From contig PNKK01000003.1 of assembly GCA_013822395.1 (NCBI GenBank), forward strand, positions 37,279 through 101,278: DNA of 64,000 nucleotides, given 5' to 3'. The position numbers and the translations under genes were made by a program. Below, piece after piece: positions 8,802-17,387 of the stretch (positions are counted from its first letter, which is position 1; every line of letters begins with the position of its first letter). The notes beneath the pieces are model-generated. The model saw only the letters and a list, made by a program, of their open reading frames with translations. It was not told the DNA's origin and did not search any database. Origin of the DNA: Anaerolinea sp. Its GTDB lineage: Bacteria; Chloroflexota; Limnocylindria; Limnocylindrales; CSP1-4.

Positions 8802-9848
8802 TCAGTCCCGCTGCGCAAGGGAACGGCGCATCGCGGCGGCAGCCTCCGGTGCCAGCGCGCCCCGGCCTTCCGCCAGGGCGATCTCCCGCTCGGCCGCGGC
8901 GGCGTACAGCGGCAGGACGGCTGGCGCGTGGGCGTGGAGCGTGGCGAGATGCCGTTCCAGCGTCCCGATGTCGCCGCGGGTCATCGGGCCGGTCAGAGCG
9001 CGGGCGATCCCCAGCGCACGGGCGTTCGCAAGCGTCTGCTCCGCGAGGCGGCCGTAGATCGCCAGGGAGCCAGCCTCGTCCAGCCCGGCGACCTGTCCGA
9101 GCTCCGCGATCGCGTCGAGAAGCGCGACGAACCCCCCGGCCGCGAGGACCGCGGCCGCGTGGTAGGCCGCCTTCGTGCCAGGTGCCAGGCGGACCGGATG
9201 GGCGCCGAGCGCCTCGGCCATCCGGGCGAGGAGATCCGCGAGCTGGTCGTCCCCCTCGATCGCGACCGTGGCGCCGTGAAGCGCCGTGACCGCGAGCTCC
9301 GTGTCCGCGAAGGCGACGAGCGGATGGAACGCGCCGACCTGCGTCCCCGCCGCCATCGCCGGCTCGAGGACCTCCGCGCCGAGCGCCCCGGAGGTGTGGA
9401 TCATCGCCTGGCCGCTGTACATCCGGAGCCGGCCAGCGACTGACGGGATGGCGTCGTCCGGCACCGCGAGGACGATGAGCTCGACCTCGTCGAGGAGCGC
9501 GGTCGCCTCGGCGAACCCGCGCGCGCCGGGCACGAGCCCGCGAAACCGCTCCCGCCGGACTGGGTCCCGGGACGCGACCGCACCGACCGGCCAGCCGGCG
9601 CGGGTGAGGGCGACTCCGAGGGCCGTCCCGACCGCGCCGGCCCCCACGATCCCGACGACCGGCGGCTCCTCCGGATCTGAGTGGGCGTGCGGGTGGGCAT
9701 GGTCCGACGCGTGGGCCGCGTCGCCGTGGCGATGGTGCCCGGGAGGCACCGGGTCCAGGTCGATCCCGCGGTCGTCCAGCTCGCGGAGTGTGGCATCGGC
9801 GGCCGGGACGGGCTCGCGCGCCTCCTCCGGATCGGGCCAGGCTCTCAC
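8802..9848 (-). CDS. Rossmann-fold DUF2520 protein with a His-rich N-terminus
   Basis: This 348-residue protein has an NAD(P)-binding Rossmann domain beginning with VVGIVGAGAVGTAL (GxGxxG at 69-74), followed by the DUF2520 helical domain. It resembles ketopantoate reductase or F420-dependent NADP reductase-like oxidoreductases. The substrate is unknown for the family. The first ~60 residues are unusual: eight histidines lie between positions 38 and 56 (HHRH, HASDHAHPHAH), which could bind a metal. The GTG start at 9848 is a best guess, since no strong ribosome-binding site is visible. The gene is divergent from acnA. Confidence 0.8.
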   Translation of the reverse strand: MRAWPDPEEAREPVPAADATLRELDDRGIDLDPVPPGHHRHGDAAHASDHAHPHAHSDPEEPPVVGIVGAGAVGTALGVALTRAGWPVGAVASRDPVRRERFRGLVPGARGFAEATALLDEVELIVLAVPDDAIPSVAGRLRMYSGQAMIHTSGALGAEVLEPAMAAGTQVGAFHPLVAFADTELAVTALHGATVAIEGDDQLADLLARMAEALGAHPVRLAPGTKAAYHAAAVLAAGGFVALLDAIAELGQVAGLDEAGSLAIYGRLAEQTLANARALGIARALTGPMTRGDIGTLERHLATLHAHAPAVLPLYAAAAEREIALAEGRGALAPEAAAAMRRSLAQRD

Positions 9849-9932
9849 GCGGCGGCCCGCCGGAGATGGTCGGGTCGGGCGCGGTACGCTTGCACGCAAC
9901 GAGTGTATCCAGCAGAGCGAAGGACGGACCAC

Positions 9933-12620
9933 GTGCCGACCCACGATCCCTTCGGTGCTCGGGGCCCGCTCGGCCCGGGCCTCCCAGATCGCTACCGCCT
10001 CAGCGCGATCGGCGATCGGATCAACCTGGACCGGGCACCGGTCACCCTGAAGGTCCTGCTCGAGAATGTCCTCCGCCACGCCGGCGGCGGGATCGTGGAG
10101 GCCGAGGACGTCGAGCGCCTCGCGTCGTGGCGTCCCGGCGCGACCGGTGAGGCGGAGATCCCGTTCATGCCGTCGCGCGTGGTCCTCCAGGACTTCACCG
10201 GCGTGCCGGCCGTCGTCGACCTCGCCGCAATGCGCGACGCGATGGCCGACCTCGGCGGTGATCCCGCGCGTGTGAATCCCCTCGTCCCGGCCGATCTCGT
10301 CATCGACCACTCGGTCCAGGTGGACGCGTTCGGCACCCCGGCGGCCTTCGCCTTCAACGTCACCCGCGAGTACGAGCGCAACGGCGAACGCTACCAGCTC
10401 CTGCGCTGGGCCCAGACGGCGTTCCGGGACCTGCGGGTCGTGCCGCCGGGGACGGGGATCATCCACCAGGTCAACCTGGAGCTCCTCGCAACGGTCGTCG
10501 CCGACCGCCCCGACGCGCACGGCCGGGTCGCCTTCCCGGACACCCTCGTCGGGACGGACTCCCACACCACGATGATCAACGGCCTCGGGGTGCTGGGGTA
10601 CGGCGTTGGGGGGATCGAAGCGGAGGCGGTCCTCCTGGGTCAGCCGCTCTACCAGCCGATGCCTCGAATCGTGGGCGTTCGCCTCACCGGCGAGCTGCCC
10701 CGGGGGTCCACCGCGACCGACCTCGTCCTGGTCGTCACGGAGATGCTCCGGAAGTTCGGGGTCGTCGAGTCCTTCGTGGAGTTCGCCGGCGACGGCCTCG
10801 CCGGCCTGTCGCTCGCCGACCGGGCGACGATCGCCAACATGAGCCCCGAGTTCGGGGCGACCTCCACCCTCTTCCCGATCGACGACGAGACGCTGACCTA
10901 TCTCCGCCTCACGGGCCGGCCCGAGGAACGCGTGGCCCTCGTCGAGCGCTATGCGAAGGAGCAGGGCCTGTGGCGCGAGCCCGGCCCCGGCCCGGACTTC
11001 GACGCGCTCCTGACGCTCGACCTCGCGTCCGTCGAGCCGTCGGTGGCCGGCCCTCGACGCCCCCAGGACCGGGTGGTCCTGCCCGCCCTGCCCGCGAGCT
11101 TCCACCTCGCCTTCCCGCAGACCGGCCCGCCCGATGCACCGGCCGCGACGATCCCGGTCGAGGTCGATGGCGAGCGCGGCGAGGTCGGCCATGGATCGGT
11201 GGTCATCGCCGCGATCACGTCCTGCACCAACACGTCCAATCCGACGGTCATGGTCGGAGCCGGACTGCTGGCCCGGAACGCGGTCGCCCGTGGCCTGACC
11301 GTTGCGCCGACGGTGAAGACATCGCTTGCACCCGGCTCGAAGGCCGTCACCGGATACCTCGAGGCCGCCGGGCTGATGCGGCCGCTCGAGCAGCTCGGGT
11401 TCGCCCTGGCCGGCTACGGCTGCACGACCTGCATCGGGAACTCCGGGCCACTCGACGTCCCCGTCGCGGAGGCGATCGAGCACGGTGAGCTCGTCGCGGC
11501 CGCCGTCCTGTCCGGGAATCGCAACTTCGAGGGGCGGATCCATCCGCTGGCCCGTGCCAGCTACCTCGCGTCGCCACCGCTCGTCGTCGCCTTCGCCCTC
11601 GCGGGGCGGGTCGACGTCGACCTCACGACCCAGCCACTCGGCATCGGGGACGACGGCAGGCCGGTCTTCCTCGCCGACCTCTGGCCGGCCGCGGACGAGA
11701 TTCGGGCGGTCATTCGCGACTCGATCGATCCGGAGCTCTTTCGGCGCACCTATGCGACCGTGTTCGATGGTGACGATCGCTGGCGCGCCCTCCCGATCCC
11801 CGACGGCGATCGATACGAATGGGACCCGGCCTCCACCTACATCGCCCGACCGCCGTTCTTCGAGGGCATGACGGCGGAGCCCGTGCCGGTCCGCGCGATC
11901 GAGGGAGCCCGGGCGCTGGTGGTCCTCGGTGACAGCGTGACCACCGACCACATCTCGCCCGCCGGGACGATCTCGGCGTCATCCCCGGCCGGCGGGTGGC
12001 TCCAGTCGCGCGGCATCACACCGCTCGAGTTCAACTCGTACGGCTCGCGGCGCGGTCACCACGAGGTGATGATCCGCGGCACGTTCGCCAACATCAGACT
12101 CCGGAATCGGCTCGTCGAGGGCCACGAGGGGCCGTTCACCCGGCACCTCCCGGACGGGGCGGAGATGACGATCTTCGACGCTGCGATGCAGTACGCCGCG
12201 GAGAGTGTGCCGCTCCTCGTCATCGCCGGGAGGGAGTACGGGTCCGGATCGTCGCGCGACTGGGCGGCCAAGGGCACGGCGCTCCTCGGCGTCCGCGCGG
12301 TCATCGCGGAGAGCTTCGAGCGGATCCATCGAAGCAACCTCGTGGGGATGGGCGTGCTGCCGCTCCAGTTCCCGCCGGGCGTGACTCTGGACGGCCTCGG
12401 CCTGACCGGCCGCGAGGCCTTCACGATCGACGGTGTCGCCGGCGGGCCCGAGGCGCGGAACCGGCTCACCGTCCATGCCACGGACGACGCCACCGGGCAG
12501 ACGGCCACCTTCGAGGTGGACTGCCGCCTGGATGGCCCGATCGAGGTCGACTACTACCGCCAGGGGGGGATCCTGCCGGCGGTCCTTCGGCGGATCGCGG
12601 CGGAGTCCCGGACGGCCTGA
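9933..12620 (+). CDS. acnA: Aconitate hydratase A
   Basis: Aconitase converts citrate to isocitrate in the TCA cycle. The 895-residue protein has the three 4Fe-4S ligands at C431 (TSCTNTSNP), C497 and C500 (GYGCTTCIGNSG). It also has the substrate-binding GTDSHTTMINGLGVLGYGVGG region and the C-terminal swivel domain with GREYGSGSSRDWAAKG. The GTG start at 9933 has AAGGA about nine bases upstream and gives an N-terminus of normal AcnA length; upstream in-frame codons run into the divergent gene. It likely works with the NAD-type isocitrate dehydrogenase at 38.9 kb. Confidence 0.97.
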   Translation: MPTHDPFGARGPLGPGLPDRYRLSAIGDRINLDRAPVTLKVLLENVLRHAGGGIVEAEDVERLASWRPGATGEAEIPFMPSRVVLQDFTGVPAVVDLAAMRDAMADLGGDPARVNPLVPADLVIDHSVQVDAFGTPAAFAFNVTREYERNGERYQLLRWAQTAFRDLRVVPPGTGIIHQVNLELLATVVADRPDAHGRVAFPDTLVGTDSHTTMINGLGVLGYGVGGIEAEAVLLGQPLYQPMPRIVGVRLTGELPRGSTATDLVLVVTEMLRKFGVVESFVEFAGDGLAGLSLADRATIANMSPEFGATSTLFPIDDETLTYLRLTGRPEERVALVERYAKEQGLWREPGPGPDFDALLTLDLASVEPSVAGPRRPQDRVVLPALPASFHLAFPQTGPPDAPAATIPVEVDGERGEVGHGSVVIAAITSCTNTSNPTVMVGAGLLARNAVARGLTVAPTVKTSLAPGSKAVTGYLEAAGLMRPLEQLGFALAGYGCTTCIGNSGPLDVPVAEAIEHGELVAAAVLSGNRNFEGRIHPLARASYLASPPLVVAFALAGRVDVDLTTQPLGIGDDGRPVFLADLWPAADEIRAVIRDSIDPELFRRTYATVFDGDDRWRALPIPDGDRYEWDPASTYIARPPFFEGMTAEPVPVRAIEGARALVVLGDSVTTDHISPAGTISASSPAGGWLQSRGITPLEFNSYGSRRGHHEVMIRGTFANIRLRNRLVEGHEGPFTRHLPDGAEMTIFDAAMQYAAESVPLLVIAGREYGSGSSRDWAAKGTALLGVRAVIAESFERIHRSNLVGMGVLPLQFPPGVTLDGLGLTGREAFTIDGVAGGPEARNRLTVHATDDATGQTATFEVDCRLDGPIEVDYYRQGGILPAVLRRIAAESRTA

Positions 12621-12983
12621 CGCGCCCGAATGGGCCGGACGGCCTGACGCACGCCGACCCGGCGTTGGTTGATCGTTGGACCCGGACGGTCAGACGCCCC
12701 CGGGACTGCCGGGGGCGTCTGACCTGGAGGAGGATCGCGCGGGCCCGCGCCCGCGTTGTCCGTTGGACGCCCGCGCGGCGCGGCGCGTGACGGCCCGACG
12801 AGACGAGGTTCGCGGACGGCTCAACCAGCGCTCGCCGCGGCCGCGGCTGGTGTGACGGTCCTCCGGTCGGTGGGAGGAGGCCGGCCGTCGCGAGCTGGCG
12901 CAACAGGCTCGAATCTTCGCCCGTGGCGTAACCAGACGCCCGCGGCCCACGTCTCCCCGTCGAACAGCAGGAGGACCTTGACG
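12621..12983. other. Gap between acnA and the lipoprotein gene
   Basis: These 363 bp contain a 14-bp direct repeat GGACGGCCTGACGC (12610-12623, 12637-12650) that spans the acnA stop, a strong hairpin listed separately, and a coding-looking minus-strand stretch (12821-12980) that has no standard start codon. No other gene is supported. Confidence 0.5.
12689..12723 (+). terminator. Hairpin downstream of acnA
   Basis: This is a perfect 15-bp inverted repeat GTCAGACGCCCCCGG / CCGGGGGCGTCTGAC with a five-base loop, 68 bp after the acnA stop. The stem is very stable, but no T-run follows. It is best read as a transcript-end or 3'-protective structure rather than a classical intrinsic terminator. 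Confidence 0.6.
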
Positions 12984-14069
12984 TTGCCGTCGCTCCGATG
13001 GACATCCCTGGCCACGGTCGCGGTCCTCGTCGTCGCCGGTTGTGGGGTGGGTGGACCCCTCCCCTCCTCGGCCGGACCGTCCGGACCGCCCGCCTCGGGA
13101 TCTCCACCCCCCAGCGCGACACCGCCGGCCGACTGTCCCAACTTCGTCGAGGTCGTCGAGACCGGTCCGCTGCCCGGCGACGATGGGGCGGAGGACGGCC
13201 CGGTCGCGCGCGAGCAGGACCGGCTGCGCGCGGACGTGGAGGCCGCGTCTGCGTACGGCGCCGCCCACACCGGGGAGTTCGCCTCCATCCGGTTCGAGAA
13301 CGGGCCGCGGGTCCGGATCGTCATCGGGTTCACGACCCGCCTAGCGGAGCACTGCGCCGCCCTGCGCTCGATCCTCGAGTACCCCGACGAGTTCGAGATC
13401 ATCCGTCAGCCAACGACGGCGGCCCGGCTGGAGGAGATCCAGCGCGAGATCATGGTGCTCGCCGGGGATCGCATGCAGAGCACGGGCATCGGCGCGGGGA
13501 CGATCGACATCCAGCTCCGAGCGGATGGAGAGGCAATCGCCGATCGGATCCAGGCGGCGTACGGCGAAATCGTGACGATCACTGTCGGCATGCTCCGGTA
13601 TCCGGATCGGTCCCTGCCGGCGGACGCCAGCTGTGCGCTCCTGCCCGACCCGATCATCAGCGAGACGCCGCTCGTCGCCGAGGCGGCGCTCGACGTCGCC
13701 GCGGTGCGCCCGGGCGCGGACTTCCGGGGCACCGTGACCGTGACCAACACCGGCCCCGAAATCGTCGAGTTCGCGTCCGGCGATCCGATGACAGCGGTCG
13801 TCTTCCGGGCCGGCTCGAACCGGCCCGTCGGCGGCTTCACAGGCGCGATCGGTGGCGTCGGCACCGGAGGTACGCTGGCGCCCGGCGACAGCCTCGACAT
13901 CGGCGTGCTCGGCGGCACCGCCAGCTGCGATCCAGCCCTTGGGTACGCGCTCCCGCCGGGGCGCTACGATGTCCGGGTTCCGGTGGACCAGTACACGATG
14001 CGCGACAACGCCCCGACGGAGATCTCGTACCTGCTCTCCGAGCCGGTGCCGCTGACGATCGTTCCCTGA
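12984..14069 (+). CDS. Lipoprotein of unknown function
   Basis: I do not recognise this 361-residue protein. It starts with a short basic MPSLRW, a hydrophobic core and a lipobox VVAGC (Cys at about 20), then a Pro/Ser/Gly linker, so it is a membrane-anchored extracellular lipoprotein. The C-terminal ~130 residues (PGADFRGTVTVTNTGPEIVEF... LPPGRYDVRVPV) look like an immunoglobulin-like beta-sandwich of the DUF/BsuPI type, but that is by impression only. The TTG at 12984 was chosen because AGGAGG ends nine bases upstream; a TTG at 12978 is also possible. The stop lies inside a perfect 20-bp tandem duplication. It is a single gene between acnA and tRNA-Val. Confidence 0.75.
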   Translation: MPSLRWTSLATVAVLVVAGCGVGGPLPSSAGPSGPPASGSPPPSATPPADCPNFVEVVETGPLPGDDGAEDGPVAREQDRLRADVEAASAYGAAHTGEFASIRFENGPRVRIVIGFTTRLAEHCAALRSILEYPDEFEIIRQPTTAARLEEIQREIMVLAGDRMQSTGIGAGTIDIQLRADGEAIADRIQAAYGEIVTITVGMLRYPDRSLPADASCALLPDPIISETPLVAEAALDVAAVRPGADFRGTVTVTNTGPEIVEFASGDPMTAVVFRAGSNRPVGGFTGAIGGVGTGGTLAPGDSLDIGVLGGTASCDPALGYALPPGRYDVRVPVDQYTMRDNAPTEISYLLSEPVPLTIVP

Positions 14070-14090
14070 AGCTGACGATCGTTCCCTGAA
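14051..14090 (+). repeat. Perfect 20-bp tandem duplication at a stop codon
   Basis: The unit GCTGACGATCGTTCCCTGAA occurs twice in direct contact (14051-14070, 14071-14090). The first copy encodes the last residues LTIVP and the TGA stop of the lipoprotein. The second copy is downstream and noncoding. It looks like a recent slippage duplication. Confidence 0.95.
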
Positions 14091-14139
14091 CCGCCCGGGG
14101 GAACAGGAATCCGAGCGAGCCCTGGTGAATGGGTCGAGA

Positions 14140-14216
14140 TGGTGGGCGATACTGGATTCGAACCAGTGACCTCGCGGATGTGAACCGCGCGCTCTAACCG
14201 ACTGAGCCAATCGCCC
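14140..14216 (-). tRNA. tRNA-Val (anticodon CAC)
   Basis: On the minus strand this 77-nt sequence folds into a full cloverleaf. The acceptor stem is GGGCGAT/ATCGCCC, the anticodon stem is CGCGG/CCGCG around loop TTCACAT (anticodon CAC, reading GTG), and the T-loop is GGTTCGAATCC. The 3' CCA is encoded. It stands alone between the lipoprotein gene and yggU. Confidence 0.97.
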
Positions 14217-14254
14217 CCGGCCCGCACCGGCCGCCGGCCGGAGCAGGGTGCCGA

Positions 14255-14545
14255 TCATACACCGAGGTCCGGCCAGCGAGCGACCAGCAGGGACCGATCC
14301 GCGCCCTCCACGGCGACGAGCTTACGCCGCCCTCTGGCACCCTCGATGAGGCGCGCCGCGCGCCGGTGGACACCGGCGGCCTCGGCCACGATGCGCAGGA
14401 CGGCCTCGTTGGCGGCGCCGTCGGTGGGTGCCGCTGCCACGCGTACGAGGAGATGGCCGTCGCGGACGCCGTCGATCGCGTCGCGGCCGCCACGTGGCGT
14501 GACCCGGACGGGAATCCGGAGCTCGCCCCGGTCCCGCGGTCTCAC
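14255..14545 (-). CDS. yggU: DUF167 family protein (YggU)
   Basis: This 96-residue protein of the DUF167/YggU family contains the signature VRVAAAPTDGAANEAVLRIVAE followed by a basic C-terminal strand, given here in part. Its function is unknown. The GTG start overlaps the yggT stop (GTGA), so it depends on translation of yggT. This yggS-yggT-yggU tail after ftsZ is common in bacteria. Confidence 0.85.
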   Translation of the reverse strand: MRPRDRGELRIPVRVTPRGGRDAIDGVRDGHLLVRVAAAPTDGAANEAVLRIVAEAAGVHRRAARLIEGARGRRKLVAVEGADRSLLVARWPDLGV

Positions 14546-14790
14546 GGCAGGGCCTGGACGATCGCTCCCAGCACGAGGATGACGATGAGCGGTGAGAAGT
14601 CGAACATCCCGCCCTTCGGCAGGACGCGGCGCACGGGCCCGAGGACCGGCTCCGTCACCCCCACGAGGAACTGCGTGAGCCCCGATCGCCCGGTCGGCTC
14701 GATGTACGACATCAGCACCCGCCCGATGACGAGGAGCTCGAACGCGATGAGGAGGAAGCGAAGGAAGTTGTAGACGAACGCGGCACCCAC
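14542..14790 (-). CDS. yggT: YggT family membrane protein
   Basis: This 82-residue protein has two membrane segments (about 8-28 and 65-82) and the family signature RVLMSYIEPTGR between them. YggT proteins are integral membrane proteins linked to division or membrane homeostasis by gene context; the molecular role is not established. It is followed by yggU with a stop/start overlap and preceded by yggS after 14 bases. SepF, usually encoded between yggS and yggT in monoderms, is absent. Confidence 0.88.
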   Translation of the reverse strand: MGAAFVYNFLRFLLIAFELLVIGRVLMSYIEPTGRSGLTQFLVGVTEPVLGPVRRVLPKGGMFDFSPLIVILVLGAIVQALP

Positions 14791-14804
14791 AGCACGAGTC
14801 TAGC

Positions 14805-15638
14805 CTACGTGCCCGGGACGGCCCGGTCGCCCGGCCGGTGGACCCGAGTCTCCTCGCCATGGGCGGGCCCGTGGCCGCCTTCGTAGACGTGCGGTCGCTC
14901 GCCGAACAGTGCGCGCCCGACGCGAACGATCGTGGCCCCCTCCTCCACCGCGACCGGAAAGTCGTCGCTCATCCCCATCGAGAGCTCCGGACCGAGGCTT
15001 GGGTGGTCGCGTCGCAACGCCTCGAACAGGCGGCGAAGAGCCACGAACGTGGGCCGCGCCGCCTCAGCGGCCGCCACGAGCCTGCCCACGGTCATCAGGC
15101 CGCGGATCTCCAGGTTCGGAAGGGCAAGGATGTCGGGCAGGGCCGCCGCGAGCTCGGGCGGGCGGAACCCGGCCTTCGCCGGATCCGCATCGACGTTGAC
15201 CTGGAGGAGGACCGGAAACGGCCGGGCCGGCCGGAGCTCGCCGGCCAGCCGGTCCAGGCGAATCGCCAGCTCCGTGGAGTCCACGGACTCGATCATCGCG
15301 AAGACTTCGACCGCCCGGCGGGCCTTGTTCGACTGGAGGGGCCCGACGAGGTGCCACGAGGCGCCCTGGACCTGGCCGATCTTGCCGAGCGCCTCCTGGA
15401 CCCGGTTCTCGCCAAGGACGTCCAGGCCGGCCGCGACGGCGGCGCGCAGTCGCTCGGGCGAGACCCCCTTCGAGACGGCGACCAGTCGCACCCCGGATCC
15501 GTCGCGACCGGCCCGCCGGGCCGCGTGTTCGATCCGCTCCAGGACGCGGGCGCGCGCGACGGCGAGGGCCGCCACGTCCGCCGGATCGATCCGGAACGGC
15601 TTGGGCGGCGCGCCGCGGTCAGGGTCTCGAGCGTCCAT
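14805..15638 (-). CDS. yggS: YggS family PLP homeostasis protein
   Basis: This is a PLP-binding TIM-barrel protein of the YggS/PLPBP family, 277 residues. The PLP lysine is K57 in VAVSKGVSPE, GENRVQEALGK and WHLVGPLQSNK are conserved, and LSMGMSDDFPVAVEEGATIVRVG appears near the C-terminus in the usual order. The family buffers cellular PLP and affects amino-acid metabolism without a known enzymatic reaction. The N-terminal ~20 and C-terminal ~25 residues are lineage-specific. The gene follows ftsZ after about 150 bp, the usual location. Confidence 0.93.
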   Translation of the reverse strand: MDARDPDRGAPPKPFRIDPADVAALAVARARVLERIEHAARRAGRDGSGVRLVAVSKGVSPERLRAAVAAGLDVLGENRVQEALGKIGQVQGASWHLVGPLQSNKARRAVEVFAMIESVDSTELAIRLDRLAGELRPARPFPVLLQVNVDADPAKAGFRPPELAAALPDILALPNLEIRGLMTVGRLVAAAEAARPTFVALRRLFEALRRDHPSLGPELSMGMSDDFPVAVEEGATIVRVGRALFGERPHVYEGGHGPAHGEETRVHRPGDRAVPGT

Positions 15639-15778
15639 GGGCCGCCACAGGCCGCGTCAGGTGCCCTCGCGCCAAGGCGGAGCCGAGCACGCGAACGAGC
15701 GCACTCGAACGTGCGTGAGAGAGCGCGCACAGGCGACAACGCCGGCGCGCGGGCGCATCACGCGGCCCTCATGGACGA

Positions 15779-15801
15779 CGCCGCCCCTATTTGGGGCGGC
15801 G
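15779..15801 (-). terminator. Hairpin overlapping the ftsZ stop codon
   Basis: Nine perfectly paired bases (CGCCGCCCC / GGGGCGGCG) enclose the loop AAATA, which contains the first bases of the ftsZ stop codon TAG. The structure therefore forms across the end of the coding sequence. There is no T-run. It may mark a transcript end or protect the ftsZ mRNA. Confidence 0.5.
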
Positions 15802-17004
15802 GAGGAAGCTCGGAATCTCGAGGTCGTCCGCGTCGTAGGCAGCCCGCTTCACCGGGACGGGCTCACCGACCGAGCGGCTCCCGGTTCTCGCGGCGGCCTC
15901 GTCCGGACGTGCGGCCGGGGCGTCTGGGACACCGGCGTCGTTGAGCTGCGTCCGCTGCCGCTCGAGCTCCTGAAGGAAATCGCGCGGGGCGCGGGTGATG
16001 GCGTCCAGCGGTGCGCTCGAAGTCGCGTGCACGGCGGAGCGACTCGTCGTGCGGCGACCATCGAAGCCGGTCGCGATGACCGTGATCATCACTTCCTCAC
16101 CGAGGCGCTCGTTGAAGCTCGTTCCGAAGATGATGTTCGCCTCCGGGTCCGCCGCGGCGCGGATCTCCTCGGCCGCCTCCGTGACCTCGAACAACGACAG
16201 GTTCTGAGAGCCGGTGACATTGAACAGGATGCCCTGGGCGCCGTTGATGTTGACCTCGAGGAGCGGACTGGAGATCGCCTGGCGGGCGGCCTCCACGGCG
16301 CGGTTCTCGCCGCTCGCCCGGCCGATCCCCATGAGCGCCGAGCCGGCATCCTTCATGATCGCCCGCACGTCGGCGAAGTCAAGGTTGATCAGGCCGGGCA
16401 CGGTGATGATGTCGCTGATGCCCTGGACGCCCTGGCGGAGAACGTCGTCCACGACACGGAAGGCGTCGAGGATGCTGGTGTTCTTCTGGACCACATCCCG
16501 CAGACGGTCGTTTGGGATCGTGATCAGGGTGTCCACCTTGCCCTTCAGCTCCTCGGCGGACTTCTCCGCACTGAGCCTGCGCTTGGCACCCTCGAACGTG
16601 AACGGCTTGGTGACGACACCGATCGTGAGCGCGCCGGCGGCCTTGGCGAGCTCCGCAACGACCGGGGCGGCGCCGGAGCCTGTTCCTCCCCCGAGGCCGG
16701 CCGTGATGAAGACCATGTCAGAGCCTTCAAGGGCCGATGCGATCTTGTCCGCGTCCTCCTCGGCGGCGCGCTGGCCGATGGACGAATCGCCGCCCGCGCC
16801 GAGGCCTCTGGTGATCTTGTCGCCAATCCGGATCTTGTGCGGCGCATCGGACTGAAGAAGGGCCTGCGCGTCCGTATTCAGCGCGATGAACTCCACGCCC
16901 ATCATCTCGGCGCGGATCATCCGGTTGACGGCGTTGCTGCCACCGCCACCGACCCCGATGACGCGGATGAGCGCGAAATTCTCCGAATCGGAACGCAGGG
17001 CCAC
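15787..17004 (-). CDS. ftsZ: Cell division protein FtsZ
   Basis: FtsZ is the tubulin-like GTPase that forms the division ring. The 405-residue protein shows the tubulin signature GGGTGSG at 105-111, the N-terminal nucleotide-binding [16 protein letters not shown], and the T7 loop [11 protein letters not shown]. The C-terminal conserved peptide [12 protein letters not shown] binds FtsA and other partners. The disordered linker is about 60 residues. The GTG start at 17004 has GGAGGAG six bases upstream. It is the last division gene of the dcw run; ftsA lies 383 bp upstream, so ftsZ may have its own promoter. Confidence 0.98.
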   Translation of the reverse strand: MALRSDSENFALIRVIGVGGGGSNAVNRMIRAEMMGVEFIALNTDAQALLQSDAPHKIRIGDKITRGLGAGGDSSIGQRAAEEDADKIASALEGSDMVFITAGLGGGTGSGAAPVVAELAKAAGALTIGVVTKPFTFEGAKRRLSAEKSAEELKGKVDTLITIPNDRLRDVVQKNTSILDAFRVVDDVLRQGVQGISDIITVPGLINLDFADVRAIMKDAGSALMGIGRASGENRAVEAARQAISSPLLEVNINGAQGILFNVTGSQNLSLFEVTEAAEEIRAAADPEANIIFGTSFNERLGEEVMITVIATGFDGRRTTSRSAVHATSSAPLDAITRAPRDFLQELERQRTQLNDAGVPDAPAARPDEAAARTGSRSVGEPVPVKRAAYDADDLEIPSFLRRPK

Positions 17005-17387
17005 CGTTCTCCTCCAATGACCTCCCGGGGAGGCCGGGGCTGAACCGTCTGGATTGGCGACCCAAAGCCGTCCTGGAGCGGTCTCTTGGCGCGCTCGGGG
17101 TCGTTGGGCGAGTCTATCATTGGCGGCGCCCGGCGTGCCCCCTGAATCTCGATGGGTGCCCCCGAATCCGTCGCCGAGCGTGCAAACTCCGGCCGTAGCC
17201 GCGAACGCGTGGCGTGGGCGCACCGCCCGGGGCGCACCGCCGGGTATGGAATCGCTGCGGACGAGGGTAGCCGCGCACGACGTCGGTTGATTCCGCGGCT
17301 CGGCCGAGGGTGGCCGGGCCCGGTCTGATGCGCCACCTTGATCAGCCGGCGGGAGGTCCGTGTGGACGACCTCCCCGGGAATCACAG
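17005..17387 (-). other. ftsA-ftsZ intergenic region
   Basis: The 383-bp gap is unusually long for this tightly packed cluster. Just after ftsA there is an inverted repeat GGGAGGTC/GACCTCCC (17351-17375), a possible transcript end. Close to ftsZ there is a short palindrome CCTCCCGGGGAGG around 17027-17039 that overlaps the leader. A separate ftsZ promoter is likely here, but no clear -35/-10 pair stands out. Confidence 0.45.

Noticed and set aside
8802..11951. A 1049-codon minus-strand open frame across aconitase
   Set aside because: Only the part from about 9848 down encodes the DUF2520 protein. The rest is antisense to acnA, whose motifs are unambiguous; the long frame is a GC-content effect.
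14541..14790. SepF between yggS and yggT
   Set aside because: Only 14 bp separate yggS and yggT; no room for sepF.
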